Shown: piece by piece, positions 8,626-17,773 of the stretch
Position numbering within the stretch: position 1 is the first letter of the stretch
Layout: each line of letters begins with the position of its first letter
Source of the DNA: Fimbriimonas ginsengisoli Gsoil 348
GTDB lineage: Bacteria; Armatimonadota; Fimbriimonadia; Fimbriimonadales; Fimbriimonadaceae
Length of the DNA stretch: 64,000 nucleotides
NCBI RefSeq assembly: GCF_000724625.1
Contig: NZ_CP007139.1
Location: 4,898,001 to 4,962,000, forward strand
Direction of reading: 5' to 3'
Notes under the pieces: generated by a model
Told to the model about the DNA's origin: nothing
The model's input: the letters and a program-made list of their open reading frames with translations, nothing else
Databases searched by the model: none
Program-made: the position numbers and the translations under genes

Positions 8626-8730
8626 CCCACCAGCTTGCGCTAAGTCGTTGACGTAACCAGCTCGATGCGGAGATTTTTCGGACCTTGTATTCCGAGCGAC
8701 GTCTTAATCTTGGGCATGTAAACTAACCCC

Positions 8731-9579
8731 ATGAAATCCCTTCTCCGCACCCTCGCCGTGGGTGCGATGCTCGCCACTTTCGGGGCGGCTTATGCTTGGA
8801 TCGACACCGGCCACATGGTCATCGCGGCGCTCGCGCAGAAGAACTTGACGCTGAGGGCCCGCGCGGAAGCCGATCGGCTGCTGAAGCTTAGCGGTGCGGA
8901 CTTCATCACCGTCTCGACCTGGGCGGACGAGACTCGGACCAAAGAAAACGGGCCGTGGCATTACGAGGACCACCATTTCCGAACCGATGGTCGGCGAGTC
9001 ACCGCAAAACCGGATCCCGAGAACGTCGTGTGGGCGATCGATAAGTTCACCAAGATCCTGCAAGACAGGAGCCAGCCCGACGAGAAGCGGGCGGAGGCGC
9101 TCAAGTACCTGATCCATTTCGTGGGCGACATCCATCAGCCGCTTCACGCCACCGCCCACGACTCGGACGCCGAGCCGACGGGAGACAAAGGGGGCAACAC
9201 GTTCCACATCAAGCCGGCCAATGAATTCGCCGACATGCAGCGTCCGCCGACTAACTTGCATTTTCTGTGGGACATGGGCTGCGGCCTCTTCCCGCCCACC
9301 CCCGGCCTGCGTAGTGCGGAAGGACAGCAGCGAATCCGTCACGAAGCAAATACCCTGGCCGCAGCTCTCCCCCGGAAGGCACTCCGCCATGTCGACGACC
9401 AGAACCCCGAGCACTGGGCGATGGAAAGCTTCGGAGACGCTAAGCGTTACGTATACGCCCTGCCCGCCGACTCAGCTCCAAATTCCGATTACCTGGCCCA
9501 AGGCCGCGAAGTCTGCGCCCGCCGCGCAACCCTCGCCGCCTACCGCCTGGCCGATCTCTTGAACAAAGCCCTCCGCTAG
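8731..9579 (+). CDS. Secreted S1/P1-type zinc nuclease
   Basis: The 282-residue protein has a signal peptide (MKSLLRTLAVGAMLATFGAA then YA). Mature S1/P1 nucleases begin with Trp, whose backbone binds zinc, and here the predicted mature start is WIDTGHMV. The other zinc ligands are visible as VSTWADE, HYEDHHF, HFVGDIHQPLH and NLHFLWD. This trinuclear-zinc family cleaves single-stranded DNA and RNA and removes 3'-phosphates, so a nutrient-scavenging role outside the cytoplasm is likely. The stop codon abuts an R2 repeat hairpin that may end the transcript. Confidence 0.92.
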   Translation: MKSLLRTLAVGAMLATFGAAYAWIDTGHMVIAALAQKNLTLRARAEADRLLKLSGADFITVSTWADETRTKENGPWHYEDHHFRTDGRRVTAKPDPENVVWAIDKFTKILQDRSQPDEKRAEALKYLIHFVGDIHQPLHATAHDSDAEPTGDKGGNTFHIKPANEFADMQRPPTNLHFLWDMGCGLFPPTPGLRSAEGQQRIRHEANTLAAALPRKALRHVDDQNPEHWAMESFGDAKRYVYALPADSAPNSDYLAQGREVCARRATLAAYRLADLLNKALR

Positions 9580-9682
9580 TGGCATGGGCTTCCAGCCCAT
9601 GTGTATCACGACCATCCTGGTCGTGGGAATGGGCCAAGGGCTGGAAGCCCTTGGGACCCACTGGCTGGAAGCCAGTGCCACG
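9580..9682. repeat. R2 repeat cluster (three palindromic modules)
   Basis: The segment carries successive hairpins: CATGGGCTTCCAGCCCATG, a short CACGACC...GGTCGTG stem, AAGGGCTGGAAGCCCTT and CACTGGCTGGAAGCCAGTG. It lies directly after the nuclease stop and before parA. The same modules occur in reverse orientation at 37561-37717, where one extra module is present. This is a REP-like element and may also act as a transcription stop. Confidence 0.85.
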
Positions 9683-9708
9683 TCTCTAAGCAGGCAACCT
9701 CAGCCATA

Positions 9709-10503
9709 ATGAACCCCGTGCCAGTGTGGGGCGTGGTCAATCAGAAGGGCGGGGTCGGTAAGACGACGACGGCGGTAAACCTCGCGGCGGGATTGGCGAT
9801 GCGGGGCCAGCGGACACTCCTTATCGACTGCGATCCGCAAGGAAACGCGACCACCGGCCTCGGGCTCGACAAAGGGAAGGCCGAGGCGACGCTGTACGAG
9901 GTATTCGTCGACGCGGTCGATAATCCAGACGATCCGAAGGTCATTCACAAAGCGATCTTCCCCATCGCGGAAAACCTCCACCTGCTCCCTGCGACCCTCG
10001 ACCTGGCCGGCGCCGAGCCGATCCTCATGAATGCGGTGGGCAAAGAGCTCATTCTTCGCGACGCGATCGCCCCGGTGCGCGCCAACTACGATTGGATCGT
10101 CCTCGACGCCCCGCCAAGCCTGGGACTGCTGACGATCAACATCTTGGCCGTCGCCGAAGGGGTTCTGGTCCCGATGCAGTGCGAATTCTACGCGCTGGAG
10201 GGGCTGAGCCAACTGCTCAAAACGATCGACGTGGTACGCCGCCGCATCAACCCCGGCCTCAAGGTCGCGAAAGTATTGCTGACGATGTTCGACCCTCGAA
10301 ACCGCCTCACTCAGCAAGTAACTCAAGAGGTGCGCGACTACTTCGGGGAGAAAGTGAGCGGGATCGTCATCCCCCGCAACGTGCGCCTTAGCGAAGCGCC
10401 CAGCTTCGGCGAGCCGGCGGTGCTGCGGTACCCCTCGTCGAAAGGGGCGAGCGCTTATTTCGAATTCGTAGACGAGGTAATCAAAGAATGCGCCGCACGT
10501 TAG
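9709..10503 (+). CDS. parA: ParA/Soj chromosome-partitioning ATPase
   Basis: The 264-residue protein carries the deviant Walker A motif KGGVGKTTTAVNLAAGLA near the N-terminus, LLIDCDPQGNATTGLG (Walker A') and the Walker B-like WIVLDAPPSLG. It ends with VIPRNVRLSEAPSFGEP, typical of Soj-class ParA. ATP-dependent dimerisation on DNA moves ParB-bound origins during chromosome segregation. ATG at 9709 gives the conserved N-terminus; earlier in-frame starts fall in the repeat. The gene overlaps parB by 16 bases, so the two are coupled. Confidence 0.95.
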   Translation: MNPVPVWGVVNQKGGVGKTTTAVNLAAGLAMRGQRTLLIDCDPQGNATTGLGLDKGKAEATLYEVFVDAVDNPDDPKVIHKAIFPIAENLHLLPATLDLAGAEPILMNAVGKELILRDAIAPVRANYDWIVLDAPPSLGLLTINILAVAEGVLVPMQCEFYALEGLSQLLKTIDVVRRRINPGLKVAKVLLTMFDPRNRLTQQVTQEVRDYFGEKVSGIVIPRNVRLSEAPSFGEPAVLRYPSSKGASAYFEFVDEVIKECAAR

Positions 10504-11321
10504 GCAAAGGGTTGAAGGATCTGCTGGGCGAGCAGCTCGAAGGGACCGCTTCCGACATATCGGTCGACGATATCGAGCCGAACGCGCGGCAGCCGCGTAC
10601 CCATTTCGACAAGGAAGCGCTCCAAGAGCTGGCCGATTCGATTCGCGAACATGGAATTCTGCAGCCACTTCTTGTGAGGCCCAGGGCCGAGGGGAAATAC
10701 GAGCTCATTGCGGGCGAAAGGCGGCTAAGAGCTTCCAAACTGGCGGGGCTCAAAACCGTGCCCGTACTGATGCGGTCAGCAGGCAACCAAAACTCGCTCG
10801 AGCTCGCGCTGATCGAGAACATCCAGCGCGAGAACATCAATCCAGTCGAGTGCGCTCGGGCCTACCGGCGGCTGATCGACGAGTTCGATCTGACCCAAGA
10901 ACAGGTCGCCGAAAAGGTCGGTAAGTCTCGAACGGGCGTCGCCAACACGGTACGTCTTCTCCGGCTGCCGAAGCGGATCATCGACGGGCTGGAAGGGGGC
11001 CGCATCAGCGAGGGTCATGCCCGGGCGCTGCTCGCCTTCGATAGCGAGCCGCAGCAGCTCGCCATTTACGACCAAATTATAGAAAAAGGCCTCACCGTTC
11101 GCGAGGTCGAAAAAGCATCTAAGCCACGAGAGGTACCCCGCACCAAGGCCGAACCGCCTGAGCAAGACCCTAACGACGCCGCGCTGCAAGACGCTCTGAG
11201 CACCTTCCTCGGCACGCCGACAAAGTTAGTTAGGGGTGAGGTGGGCGGCAAACTGGTAGTGGAGTTCTATTCCGACGACGACCTAACCCGGGTTCTGGAC
11301 GTGCTCGGCTTCCGTCTATGA
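10488..11321 (+). CDS. parB: ParB/Spo0J centromere-binding CTPase
   Basis: The 277-residue protein has the N-terminal CTP-binding domain with GERRLRASKLAG and ENIQRENINPVECARAY. A helix-turn-helix follows at about 140-165 (LTQEQVAEKVGKSRTGVANT), and a C-terminal dimerisation segment covers about 235-277. ParB loads at parS sites and slides along DNA as a clamp. I found no full parS consensus (TGTTTCACGTGAAACA) in the window. It overlaps parA by 16 bases and the following acetyltransferase by ATGA, so all are probably one transcript. Confidence 0.95.
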   Translation: MRRTLGKGLKDLLGEQLEGTASDISVDDIEPNARQPRTHFDKEALQELADSIREHGILQPLLVRPRAEGKYELIAGERRLRASKLAGLKTVPVLMRSAGNQNSLELALIENIQRENINPVECARAYRRLIDEFDLTQEQVAEKVGKSRTGVANTVRLLRLPKRIIDGLEGGRISEGHARALLAFDSEPQQLAIYDQIIEKGLTVREVEKASKPREVPRTKAEPPEQDPNDAALQDALSTFLGTPTKLVRGEVGGKLVVEFYSDDDLTRVLDVLGFRL

Positions 11322-11944
11322 GCGAGTCGGTCTGGATTCGGGAGATGCGCTTCGAAGACGTCGCCGGCGTCGTCGCCCTCCAAAGGCTCGCCTTCCCTCC
11401 CCCGTTTTCCGAAGATCTCCACTGGGATCCGAAACACCTCGTCCGCCACATCGAGCTTTTTCCAGAAGGCCAATTCGTGGCCGATTGCGCCGGAGAGGTA
11501 GTCGGGAGTTGCAGCAACGCCATCATCGCCGAGCATGCTTGGAACGCCCATGGGAACTGGTATCAAACCGTAGGCGGCCCCAGCCTGCGCGGATTCGATC
11601 CGCTCGGAACGACGCTCTACGGCTTGGACATCGCCATCCATCCCCAACATCGGCGGGTCGGATTGGGGCGGCGCTTCTACAACGCCCGCTTTGACCTAAT
11701 TCGCGCTCGACGGCTCGCTCGGTATGGCACCGGCGTCCGCATGCCCGACTACCGGGCCTATGCGGGCGCCCACCCGGACGTAGATATCCATGAGTACGCC
11801 CGCCGCGTCGTCGCCGGCGAGGCGACCGACCGGACCCTTACGCCCCTCCTCCGATACGGCCTGACGTTTCTCGGCGTCTCAGAAAACTATATGCAGGATC
11901 CTGAGTCGGGCAACGCGGGGGCGCTGCTGGAGTGGCGGCCATGA
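11318..11944 (+). CDS. GNAT-family N-acetyltransferase coupled to a nitrilase gene
   Basis: The 208-residue acetyltransferase domain has the acetyl-CoA loop in IHPQHRRVGLGRRFYNARF (Arg-X-X-Gly-X-Gly pattern) after the beta-4 strand LYGLDIA. The start overlaps the parB stop and the stop overlaps the next gene as ATGA. In a known branch of the nitrilase superfamily this domain is fused in front of a carbon-nitrogen hydrolase; here the two parts are separate coupled genes. The acceptor substrate is unknown. Confidence 0.82.
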   Translation: MSESVWIREMRFEDVAGVVALQRLAFPPPFSEDLHWDPKHLVRHIELFPEGQFVADCAGEVVGSCSNAIIAEHAWNAHGNWYQTVGGPSLRGFDPLGTTLYGLDIAIHPQHRRVGLGRRFYNARFDLIRARRLARYGTGVRMPDYRAYAGAHPDVDIHEYARRVVAGEATDRTLTPLLRYGLTFLGVSENYMQDPESGNAGALLEWRP

Positions 11945-12843
11945 AGCTTCGGATCGCCGCCGCCGCGTGGAAGATCCGCCTTGCCCGCCGGATGCGGGGC
12001 GATAGCGCCTACTTCGGCCACATGCACGACCTCGTGAGCGCCGCCCACGACGCGGAGGCCCAAGTCGTGGTGCTTCCCGAACTCCACGTACTCGAGCTGC
12101 TCCACCTTGCTTCAAAGGTTTCGGAGCGAAATTCGGCGAAGTATCTGGTGCAATACGCCTCGGCGGTCGAAGAGTGGCTGGACCGAATCTCCGACTTAAG
12201 CGGACTCGTCATCGTCGGCGGCTCACACTTCAAAGAAACCCCCGAAGGGATCAAGAACGTTTGCGCCGTCGGCGTACCGGGAGCCGCCACGATCCTCTGC
12301 GAAAAGAATAACCTGACCGCGTATGAGAAGGATGTCTGGAATATCGTTCCCGGGCGAGGCCTGTCGCGGCTCCCGCATTCGATGGGGGTCACTGTCTGTT
12401 ACGACTCGGAGTTCCCCGAAGCGGGACGAGCCCTTGCCGAGGCCGGAATGCTGGTCCAATGTGTTCCCTCGTGGACGGAGACCCAACGCGGCTTCCAGCG
12501 CGTCCGCTGGAGTTGCCTCGCCCGCGCCGTCGAGAACACCACGTTCGTCGTCCACTCATCCTTAATCGGCGACCTCGGCCGCGAGCCCGCTCCCGCCAGC
12601 TACGGTTCCTCGGCGATCATCGTCCCCAGCGCCGACCCATTCCCGATCGAAGCCGTCCTCGCCGAAACCCCGCTCAACGAGGAAGGTATCGTCGTTGCCG
12701 ACCTCGACTTCGACCTACTCCAACAAGCCAGAACCCTCGGCGAAGTACGAAACTGGGCCGACCGGAACCAGGGAACCTGGACCGTGACCCCCGAACCCCG
12801 CTCCCCGGAGTCGCCTGTAAACCAAAAAGGCGAATTGAATTAA
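11941..12843 (+). CDS. Carbon-nitrogen hydrolase (nitrilase superfamily)
   Basis: The 300-residue enzyme has the complete Glu-Lys-Cys triad: Glu in VVLPELHVLELL, Lys in the KNNLTAYEKDVW region, and Cys in VTVCYDSEFPEAG. The family hydrolyses amides or nitriles through a thioester intermediate. ATG at 11941 overlaps the GNAT stop by four bases, so both proteins are made together and probably act on one substrate. Clustering with parAB is most likely only positional. An R1-type repeat follows the stop. Confidence 0.87.
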   Translation: MKLRIAAAAWKIRLARRMRGDSAYFGHMHDLVSAAHDAEAQVVVLPELHVLELLHLASKVSERNSAKYLVQYASAVEEWLDRISDLSGLVIVGGSHFKETPEGIKNVCAVGVPGAATILCEKNNLTAYEKDVWNIVPGRGLSRLPHSMGVTVCYDSEFPEAGRALAEAGMLVQCVPSWTETQRGFQRVRWSCLARAVENTTFVVHSSLIGDLGREPAPASYGSSAIIVPSADPFPIEAVLAETPLNEEGIVVADLDFDLLQQARTLGEVRNWADRNQGTWTVTPEPRSPESPVNQKGELN

Positions 12844-12849
12844 CTTCCG

Positions 12850-12908
12850 GAGCCTGGTGTACCGCAGGTACGCCAGATCATCGGCGAGGCGCCGACGCTA
12901 CGCGTTAG
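12850..12908. repeat. R1 repeat, short form
   Basis: This block has a small hairpin around TGGTGTACCGCAGGTACGCCA and then ATCATCGGCGAGGCGCCGACG followed by CTACGCGTTAGG. The same block returns at 34741-34792 and 55655-55702 with minor changes. It lies between the convergent nitrilase and carA genes and overlaps the carA stop. Confidence 0.75.
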
Positions 12909-14011
12909 GATCGGACGGCGCGCATGCGCTCGACGAACTCCGAGAAGTAGGGTCGGGAATCCCAGGGACCAGGCGCGGCCTCCGGATGGTACTGGATCGA
13001 GTTCGCGTCAAGATCCTTGATTCGGATCCCCTCGACCGTCCCGTCGTTCAAATTGAGCTGCGTAACCTCGGCCCCGGTTCCTTCCAGCGACACCGGGTCG
13101 ACCGCGTACCCGTGGTTTTGACTCGTGATCGTGACCTTGCCCGTAAGAAGATCCTTCACCGGGTGATTGGAGCCCCGATGCCCGAACTTAAGCTTATACG
13201 TCTCGCCGCCGATCGCGTGGCAGAGGAGCTGATTCCCCAGGCAGATGCCGAACATCGGTCGCTTTCCGAGCAAACCCTTCACCGTCTCGACTACGGGTCC
13301 AAGTCGGCGCGGATCGCCCGGTCCCGGGCTGAGCAGGATCCCGTCCGGCTTCCAAGACAAGATCTCTTCCGCCGAGGTGGTGGCCGGAAAAATGATGGGA
13401 CGGCAGCCGGACTTATAGAAGCGGCGCAGGATATTGAACTTCAGTCCACAGTCGAGCACGGCCAAACGAACCCGCCCCGCTTCGTCGGTCTCGCCCATCC
13501 CTTCCCGACCTTCGCGGCCCCACTTGTAAGGCGCGTTCGTGCTGACGCCGTAAACGAAATCCGTCTCGTCGTATCCTTGGGCGGCCGCTAACGCTTCCTT
13601 TCCTGCATCGAGGTCATCGCAAATCGCCCCCATCGTGACGCCGGCGCTCCTAATTCGCTTGGTGATGAGCCGGGTGTCGAGGCCCTGAATGCTGACGGTT
13701 CCCCGCTCGAGGAGGAGCTGGTGGATCGACTTCGTTGCCCGCCAGTTGCTCGGAACGTCGCACGCCTCGCGCACAACCAATCCTGTTGGTTGAATCCGGT
13801 CGGACTCGAAATCGTCTTCGTTGATCCCGTAATTCCCGATGAGGGGATAGGTGAGAAGAACGATCTGGCCGGCGTAGCTGGGATCGGTGAGGATCTCCTG
13901 GTAACCGGTCATCCCAGTGTTGAAGACCACTTCTCCAACCGTCGTTCCACTCGCCCCGAGTGGCTTGCCCTCGAAAACGGTGCCGTCGCTGAGGAGGAGA
14001 TAGCGCTTCAA
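12905..14011 (-). CDS. carA: Carbamoyl-phosphate synthase small subunit
   Basis: The 368-residue protein has the CarA N-terminal domain (MKRYLLLSDGTVFEG, VVFNTGMTGYQEILTDPSY) followed by a class I glutamine amidotransferase domain. The nucleophile Cys is in MFGICLGNQ and the His/Glu pair is in YHPEAAPGP. It supplies ammonia from glutamine to CarB for carbamoyl phosphate, the entry to arginine and pyrimidines. carB is not in the window. It is the last gene of a minus-strand operon behind the Xer recombinase (25-base gap). Confidence 0.95.
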   Translation of the reverse strand: MKRYLLLSDGTVFEGKPLGASGTTVGEVVFNTGMTGYQEILTDPSYAGQIVLLTYPLIGNYGINEDDFESDRIQPTGLVVREACDVPSNWRATKSIHQLLLERGTVSIQGLDTRLITKRIRSAGVTMGAICDDLDAGKEALAAAQGYDETDFVYGVSTNAPYKWGREGREGMGETDEAGRVRLAVLDCGLKFNILRRFYKSGCRPIIFPATTSAEEILSWKPDGILLSPGPGDPRRLGPVVETVKGLLGKRPMFGICLGNQLLCHAIGGETYKLKFGHRGSNHPVKDLLTGKVTITSQNHGYAVDPVSLEGTGAEVTQLNLNDGTVEGIRIKDLDANSIQYHPEAAPGPWDSRPYFSEFVERMRAVRS

Positions 14012-14036
14012 TCTAAGCTAAGAGGATACCCGCCGG

Positions 14037-14942
14037 TCACCCTCTCGGGTGAGAGCGATTGTATTTTTGGCGCACCTCGTCCAGGTCTAGCTGCGTGTAC
14101 ACCTGGGTGGTAGCCACGCTCTCGTGGCCGAGGAGCTCCTGCACAGCCCGCAGGTCGGCCCCCCCTTTGATGAGGTGAACCGCGTAGGTGTGGCGCAACG
14201 TGTGGGGACTTACGCCCACCAAACCGGCGAGTCGCGAGTAACGCTCCATCAGGTCGTAAGCGGTTTGGCGCAACATCGTCCGGCCCGTGTCGCTGATCAA
14301 AAACGTCCCCGTCGGCTTCTTCTGCAAGACTGGACGCGCTTCGTCGAGATACTTCCCGAGCCAATTGACGGTCCCCTCCGGGAGCGGCACCTGGCGGGTC
14401 TTTCCCCGCTTGCCGGTTACCCGCACCGTTCGCTCTTCGAGAGCCAGGTTCGAAAGCGACAATTCCACCGCCTCGGTGACGCGTAGCCCGGCCCCGTATA
14501 CCAGCTCCATCAACGCCCGATCTCTCAAGCCAGTCGGCTTTGTGAGGTCGGGGGTCTGCAGCAACGCCTCCATTTGCTCCCGGCTCAATGCCTTCGGCAG
14601 CGTCTTCGCCTTTCGAAAGCCTCCGGTAGAAGGGAGATCCACCGCCGGTCCCTGGTGATTTCGCTTCAGAAACTTTAGCAAAGAGCGGAGGGCGCTCAAT
14701 CGCCGTTGCGCGGTCGTCCGGGCGATCCCCGGACCTAGGCTCGCCTCGTACGCCACGAGGTCCACCGGGCCGAGCGCTTTCCAGTCGCGCAACCCACGCT
14801 TGGCAAAGAAATCGATCGCCTGGGAAAGATCGTTCTGATACGCGGCGATGGTGTGAGTACTTGCGCCCCGCTCCACCTTCATGTGGTCCAAGAACCACTC
14901 GAGGCTTTCGAGGAGCGCCGCCTTTCCCCCTTCCAAGCTCAC
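14037..14942 (-). CDS. XerC/XerD-type tyrosine recombinase
   Basis: The 301-residue protein has an N-terminal SAM-like core-binding domain (about 10-95) and a catalytic domain. It carries Arg in GAGLRVTE, the box II HTLRHTYAVH, LGHESVATTQ and the nucleophile Tyr in VYTQLDLDEVR. Length and motifs match chromosomal Xer recombinases that resolve dimers at dif. Co-transcription with carA and the absence of att-like repeats argue against a phage integrase. It starts with GTG, overlapping the upstream gene by four bases. XerC and XerD cannot be separated from sequence alone. Confidence 0.87.
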   Translation of the reverse strand: MSLEGGKAALLESLEWFLDHMKVERGASTHTIAAYQNDLSQAIDFFAKRGLRDWKALGPVDLVAYEASLGPGIARTTAQRRLSALRSLLKFLKRNHQGPAVDLPSTGGFRKAKTLPKALSREQMEALLQTPDLTKPTGLRDRALMELVYGAGLRVTEAVELSLSNLALEERTVRVTGKRGKTRQVPLPEGTVNWLGKYLDEARPVLQKKPTGTFLISDTGRTMLRQTAYDLMERYSRLAGLVGVSPHTLRHTYAVHLIKGGADLRAVQELLGHESVATTQVYTQLDLDEVRQKYNRSHPRG

Positions 14943-16684
14943 TTCTTCCGTTTCCAGATGTACACCACCGGATGGATGTACTGCATATCTTCCACCGAGT
15001 CGATCGGATCGCCTACCGTCGACTCCAAATCGTAGGCCGCGGTCAACGCGGTCGTAAACTCCTTGTATTCGCGCCCGGCCGCTACTGCCTCGGGCGGGCC
15101 GACGGTAACCCCCATGAGACGCTCCCGAGGGGCCGATTCCAGGGTGGAATAGGTGATGTAGTCCGGCTTCAGCTCCGTAATCAGGCGGGCGTCGAACGGA
15201 TGGTGAGCTCCGTCTGGCGGAAGGTAATAGACGCCGTGCGGCGCCGACGTCGCGGCCAGTTCACGCAACCGGTCGCGGACCAGACCCATCGGGTGCACGT
15301 TCCCCGCCTCGTCCAACCGAGCCATGTTCAGCTTCGATGGCGAGTTCTTGAAGAGCGGCGGGCTCCAAAACCAAGGGTCGCTCGCCAAGCCGACCACTGA
15401 ATTCGGCTTTTCCTTGAAGTACTTCGCGGCGGTATCGCGCGGGTCGGACTCCAACATGTAGCCGGTATTGCGGACCGCGCCGATCAGCCCGCGCATATCG
15501 GCCCCACCGAGACCAAGGATTCCTAAGGCCACCAAGATCCGCCCGCTTCCCTGCCGACGGTGTCCCACCGCCACCGCATAGCCGAAGCCGACCGCGATCG
15601 CCGGGTAAAGCGGGAACGTGTATCGCATGTACTTGTCGGTCGCCCCGCCGATCATGAAGTAGTAAACGAGGAAGAACGCCAGCAGCGCGATCGCCCAGAC
15701 GTGGCGTCGGTAAGCGGCATAAGCCAGCCCGGCAAGGCCGGTGAGAACGATGAGAAAACCGATCCCGTTGATCAGGTTTCCGATGTGATAGATGTATCCG
15801 CTCGACGTCCCCGCGAACACGATCCCGTGTCCGGTGGCGGTATGCGCCATCTCGAACAACACCCCTTCCTTGAATTTCGCCGTATCCAGCACCGCCCCCG
15901 GCGTGGCGACGACGAACGCGACGATGCAAGTCAAGACGCCGAGCAACCCGTCGCGAATAAGACGCGGGCGGTGCCGCATCCCGAGGACGATGAGCAGCAC
16001 GATCAGGCCGAGAATGCCGGTGTATTTCGTTCCCGCGCTAAGCCCGGCGAAGATGCCGGAGAGGATGGCATCGCGGGTGACGGGATCCTTTATCGGCGAT
16101 TTCTTATTGGCCTCCTCTTCCGCCGAAGCGTTACCCAGCAAACGCAAGGCGTAAAAGATGCTGATCGACAGAAGGAAAGCCGCGAAAATGTCGACGGTTT
16201 GGAAGCGCGAGTGGACGACGTGCGCCGGTGCCACCGCCAAGGCTAGCCCCCCGGCGCTGGCCCCTACATCCCCGACAAACCGACGCAGAATGAGAAAGAC
16301 GATGAGCACCGTCCCGGAGCCGGCCAACGCATTGATAAGCCGCCCGGCCATGTGGCTGCGCGAAACGTAATCCCACGAGGCCTCCTCGTTCTTCGGGTCT
16401 GGTCCCCCGGTGTAAGCCGCCGTCATGTCGCTGGCCACCTTGAGGACGGTGAGGTACAGCGTGCCGTAGTTGTAAAACCGGGGGGTGAAGTTGAGCTTCG
16501 ACGGCTCGATCGCCTGGCTATAAGCCCAGATCACCGGCTCGTCCGGATGGTAGCTCGAATTGTGCAGGTCGTTCTTGAGCCCCCAGCCGATTCCCGCCAG
16601 CCGCAACAGCAGCGCTAGCAGGAACAAGCCCGCCGGCAAAACGATTCGCAGGCGGGCTCGCGATAGAGGAGCGGCGTCGATCAC
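14939..16684 (-). CDS. GT39-like membrane glycosyltransferase, second copy
   Basis: The 581-residue polytopic protein has a first transmembrane helix followed by SSYHPDEPVIWAYSQ. The Asp-Glu pair lies just after the first helix, as in protein-O-mannosyltransferase and ArnT-like GT-C enzymes. About ten more helices and a periplasmic C-terminal domain of about 170 residues follow. GTG at 16684 was chosen because starts further upstream would overlap the preceding gene. The stop overlaps the recombinase start. Donor and acceptor are unknown. Confidence 0.72.
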   Translation of the reverse strand: MIDAAPLSRARLRIVLPAGLFLLALLLRLAGIGWGLKNDLHNSSYHPDEPVIWAYSQAIEPSKLNFTPRFYNYGTLYLTVLKVASDMTAAYTGGPDPKNEEASWDYVSRSHMAGRLINALAGSGTVLIVFLILRRFVGDVGASAGGLALAVAPAHVVHSRFQTVDIFAAFLLSISIFYALRLLGNASAEEEANKKSPIKDPVTRDAILSGIFAGLSAGTKYTGILGLIVLLIVLGMRHRPRLIRDGLLGVLTCIVAFVVATPGAVLDTAKFKEGVLFEMAHTATGHGIVFAGTSSGYIYHIGNLINGIGFLIVLTGLAGLAYAAYRRHVWAIALLAFFLVYYFMIGGATDKYMRYTFPLYPAIAVGFGYAVAVGHRRQGSGRILVALGILGLGGADMRGLIGAVRNTGYMLESDPRDTAAKYFKEKPNSVVGLASDPWFWSPPLFKNSPSKLNMARLDEAGNVHPMGLVRDRLRELAATSAPHGVYYLPPDGAHHPFDARLITELKPDYITYSTLESAPRERLMGVTVGPPEAVAAGREYKEFTTALTAAYDLESTVGDPIDSVEDMQYIHPVVYIWKRKK

Positions 16685-16694
16685 GGCGACGAGC

Positions 16695-17702
16695 TTACTT
16701 CTTCTTTTCGGCTGTCTTTTTCGCCGGAGCAACAATCGTTCGGCTGACCAGGCGAAGGGTGGTGTGCCCCTTCATCCGTTCCTCGTACGCCGCATCGGGA
16801 TTGTCCGGCGTCATGATCTGAAAACTGCCGACCGACGTCGCCTCCGCCTTCAGCGTGTGCTTCGTTTTTGGATCGAGGTCAAAGAGGATCGTGGCGTCCA
16901 GATTGAGCGGCAACTTCTGCAGCCCGGTCTCGGCCGGTGTCGATTCGGAAAGCTGGTGGATAAACTCGGCGAGGTCGGTCGCAAAGTTTAGCTTCGCCTC
17001 TACCCGCAGCACCTTCCCCTTCTCTCCGTTCACCAATCCTTTATAGGTGTAGGTGTAGTCGAGCCGCTGGACCGCGTTCTTCCCGTCCTTCCCCTTCAGC
17101 TTCTGCGGCTGGTAACCCACCGTTCGTTTCCAGGTGTCGCCCACCTTCACGTCGTCGAACGACGTTCGCGGCGCGAGGTCGAGCGCGCTCTCCATATTGC
17201 CGGTGAACAGCGCCAGCCGGTGAAGCTCGCCGATAAATTGACCGAGGAATGCGCCGAGTCCCTGCCGCGCCGTCGTCGCGCCGATGAAAAGCGATTCTCC
17301 TTTCGTGGCGCCTGGCTTCTTCTTCGGCGCGAGGTCCTTCATGTCGACGATCTCGTTGAACGGCGAAACCGTTAAGCGAAAGTCGTAGTTCACCTTGTCG
17401 CGTTTGGTTTGGGGCGGCGAGGTGAACGTCTCTCCGGTGATCTCCTCCATGTAAGGGCGCTTGTAACGGACCACCGCGATGCCGTCCGCCTTCAACGCCT
17501 CCACGTGCACCGTGAAGTCGTAATTGATGTCGAAATCTTCCGGGATCCACGTCTCCAGTCCCCGCGCCCGGCGTTCCGCCGTAATACCGGATCGAACCGA
17601 GTACGTGAGTTGCTCGTTGGGAGTGTAGACCCGCCCCAGGGAGACGGCGGCCTGCCCTTGATGGGCGACTAATGCAAGAACAAGGGAAGGAACGAAGCTC
17701 AA
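16695..17702 (-). CDS. Exported protein of unknown function
   Basis: The 335-residue protein has a short signal-like N-terminus (MSFVPSLVLALVAHQGQA), then a beta-rich mature part and a Lys-rich tail (KKTAEKKK). Sequence such as YTPNEQLTYSVRSGIT and TVHVEALKADGIAVVRY, with alternating hydrophobic strands, suggests an envelope beta-sandwich or barrel-like fold. I do not recognise the family. It is the first gene of the operon leading to the GT39-like enzyme, the recombinase and carA, so it may share a membrane role with the glycosyltransferase. Confidence 0.6.
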   Translation of the reverse strand: MSFVPSLVLALVAHQGQAAVSLGRVYTPNEQLTYSVRSGITAERRARGLETWIPEDFDINYDFTVHVEALKADGIAVVRYKRPYMEEITGETFTSPPQTKRDKVNYDFRLTVSPFNEIVDMKDLAPKKKPGATKGESLFIGATTARQGLGAFLGQFIGELHRLALFTGNMESALDLAPRTSFDDVKVGDTWKRTVGYQPQKLKGKDGKNAVQRLDYTYTYKGLVNGEKGKVLRVEAKLNFATDLAEFIHQLSESTPAETGLQKLPLNLDATILFDLDPKTKHTLKAEATSVGSFQIMTPDNPDAAYEERMKGHTTLRLVSRTIVAPAKKTAEKKK

Positions 17703-17720
17703 ATGGGTACCTCAAATGGA

Positions 17721-17748
17721 GAAACGCCGGAAAATGCTCCGGCGTTTC
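17721..17748 (-). terminator. Intrinsic terminator after acyl-CoA dehydrogenase
   Basis: An 11-base-pair perfect stem (GAAACGCCGGA at 17721-17731 with its complement at 17738-17748) has a 6-base loop. It lies between the acyl-CoA dehydrogenase stop and the next minus-strand gene, so it most likely ends the dehydrogenase transcript. A long T-run is not present. Confidence 0.55.
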
Positions 17749-17773
17749 CATTGTATCGTACGTTGTTTCGGGC

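Noticed and set aside
14037-14942. Tyrosine recombinase as phage or island integrase
   Set aside because: It is inside an operon with carA and has the length and motifs of chromosomal Xer proteins. No att-like repeats or phage genes are nearby.
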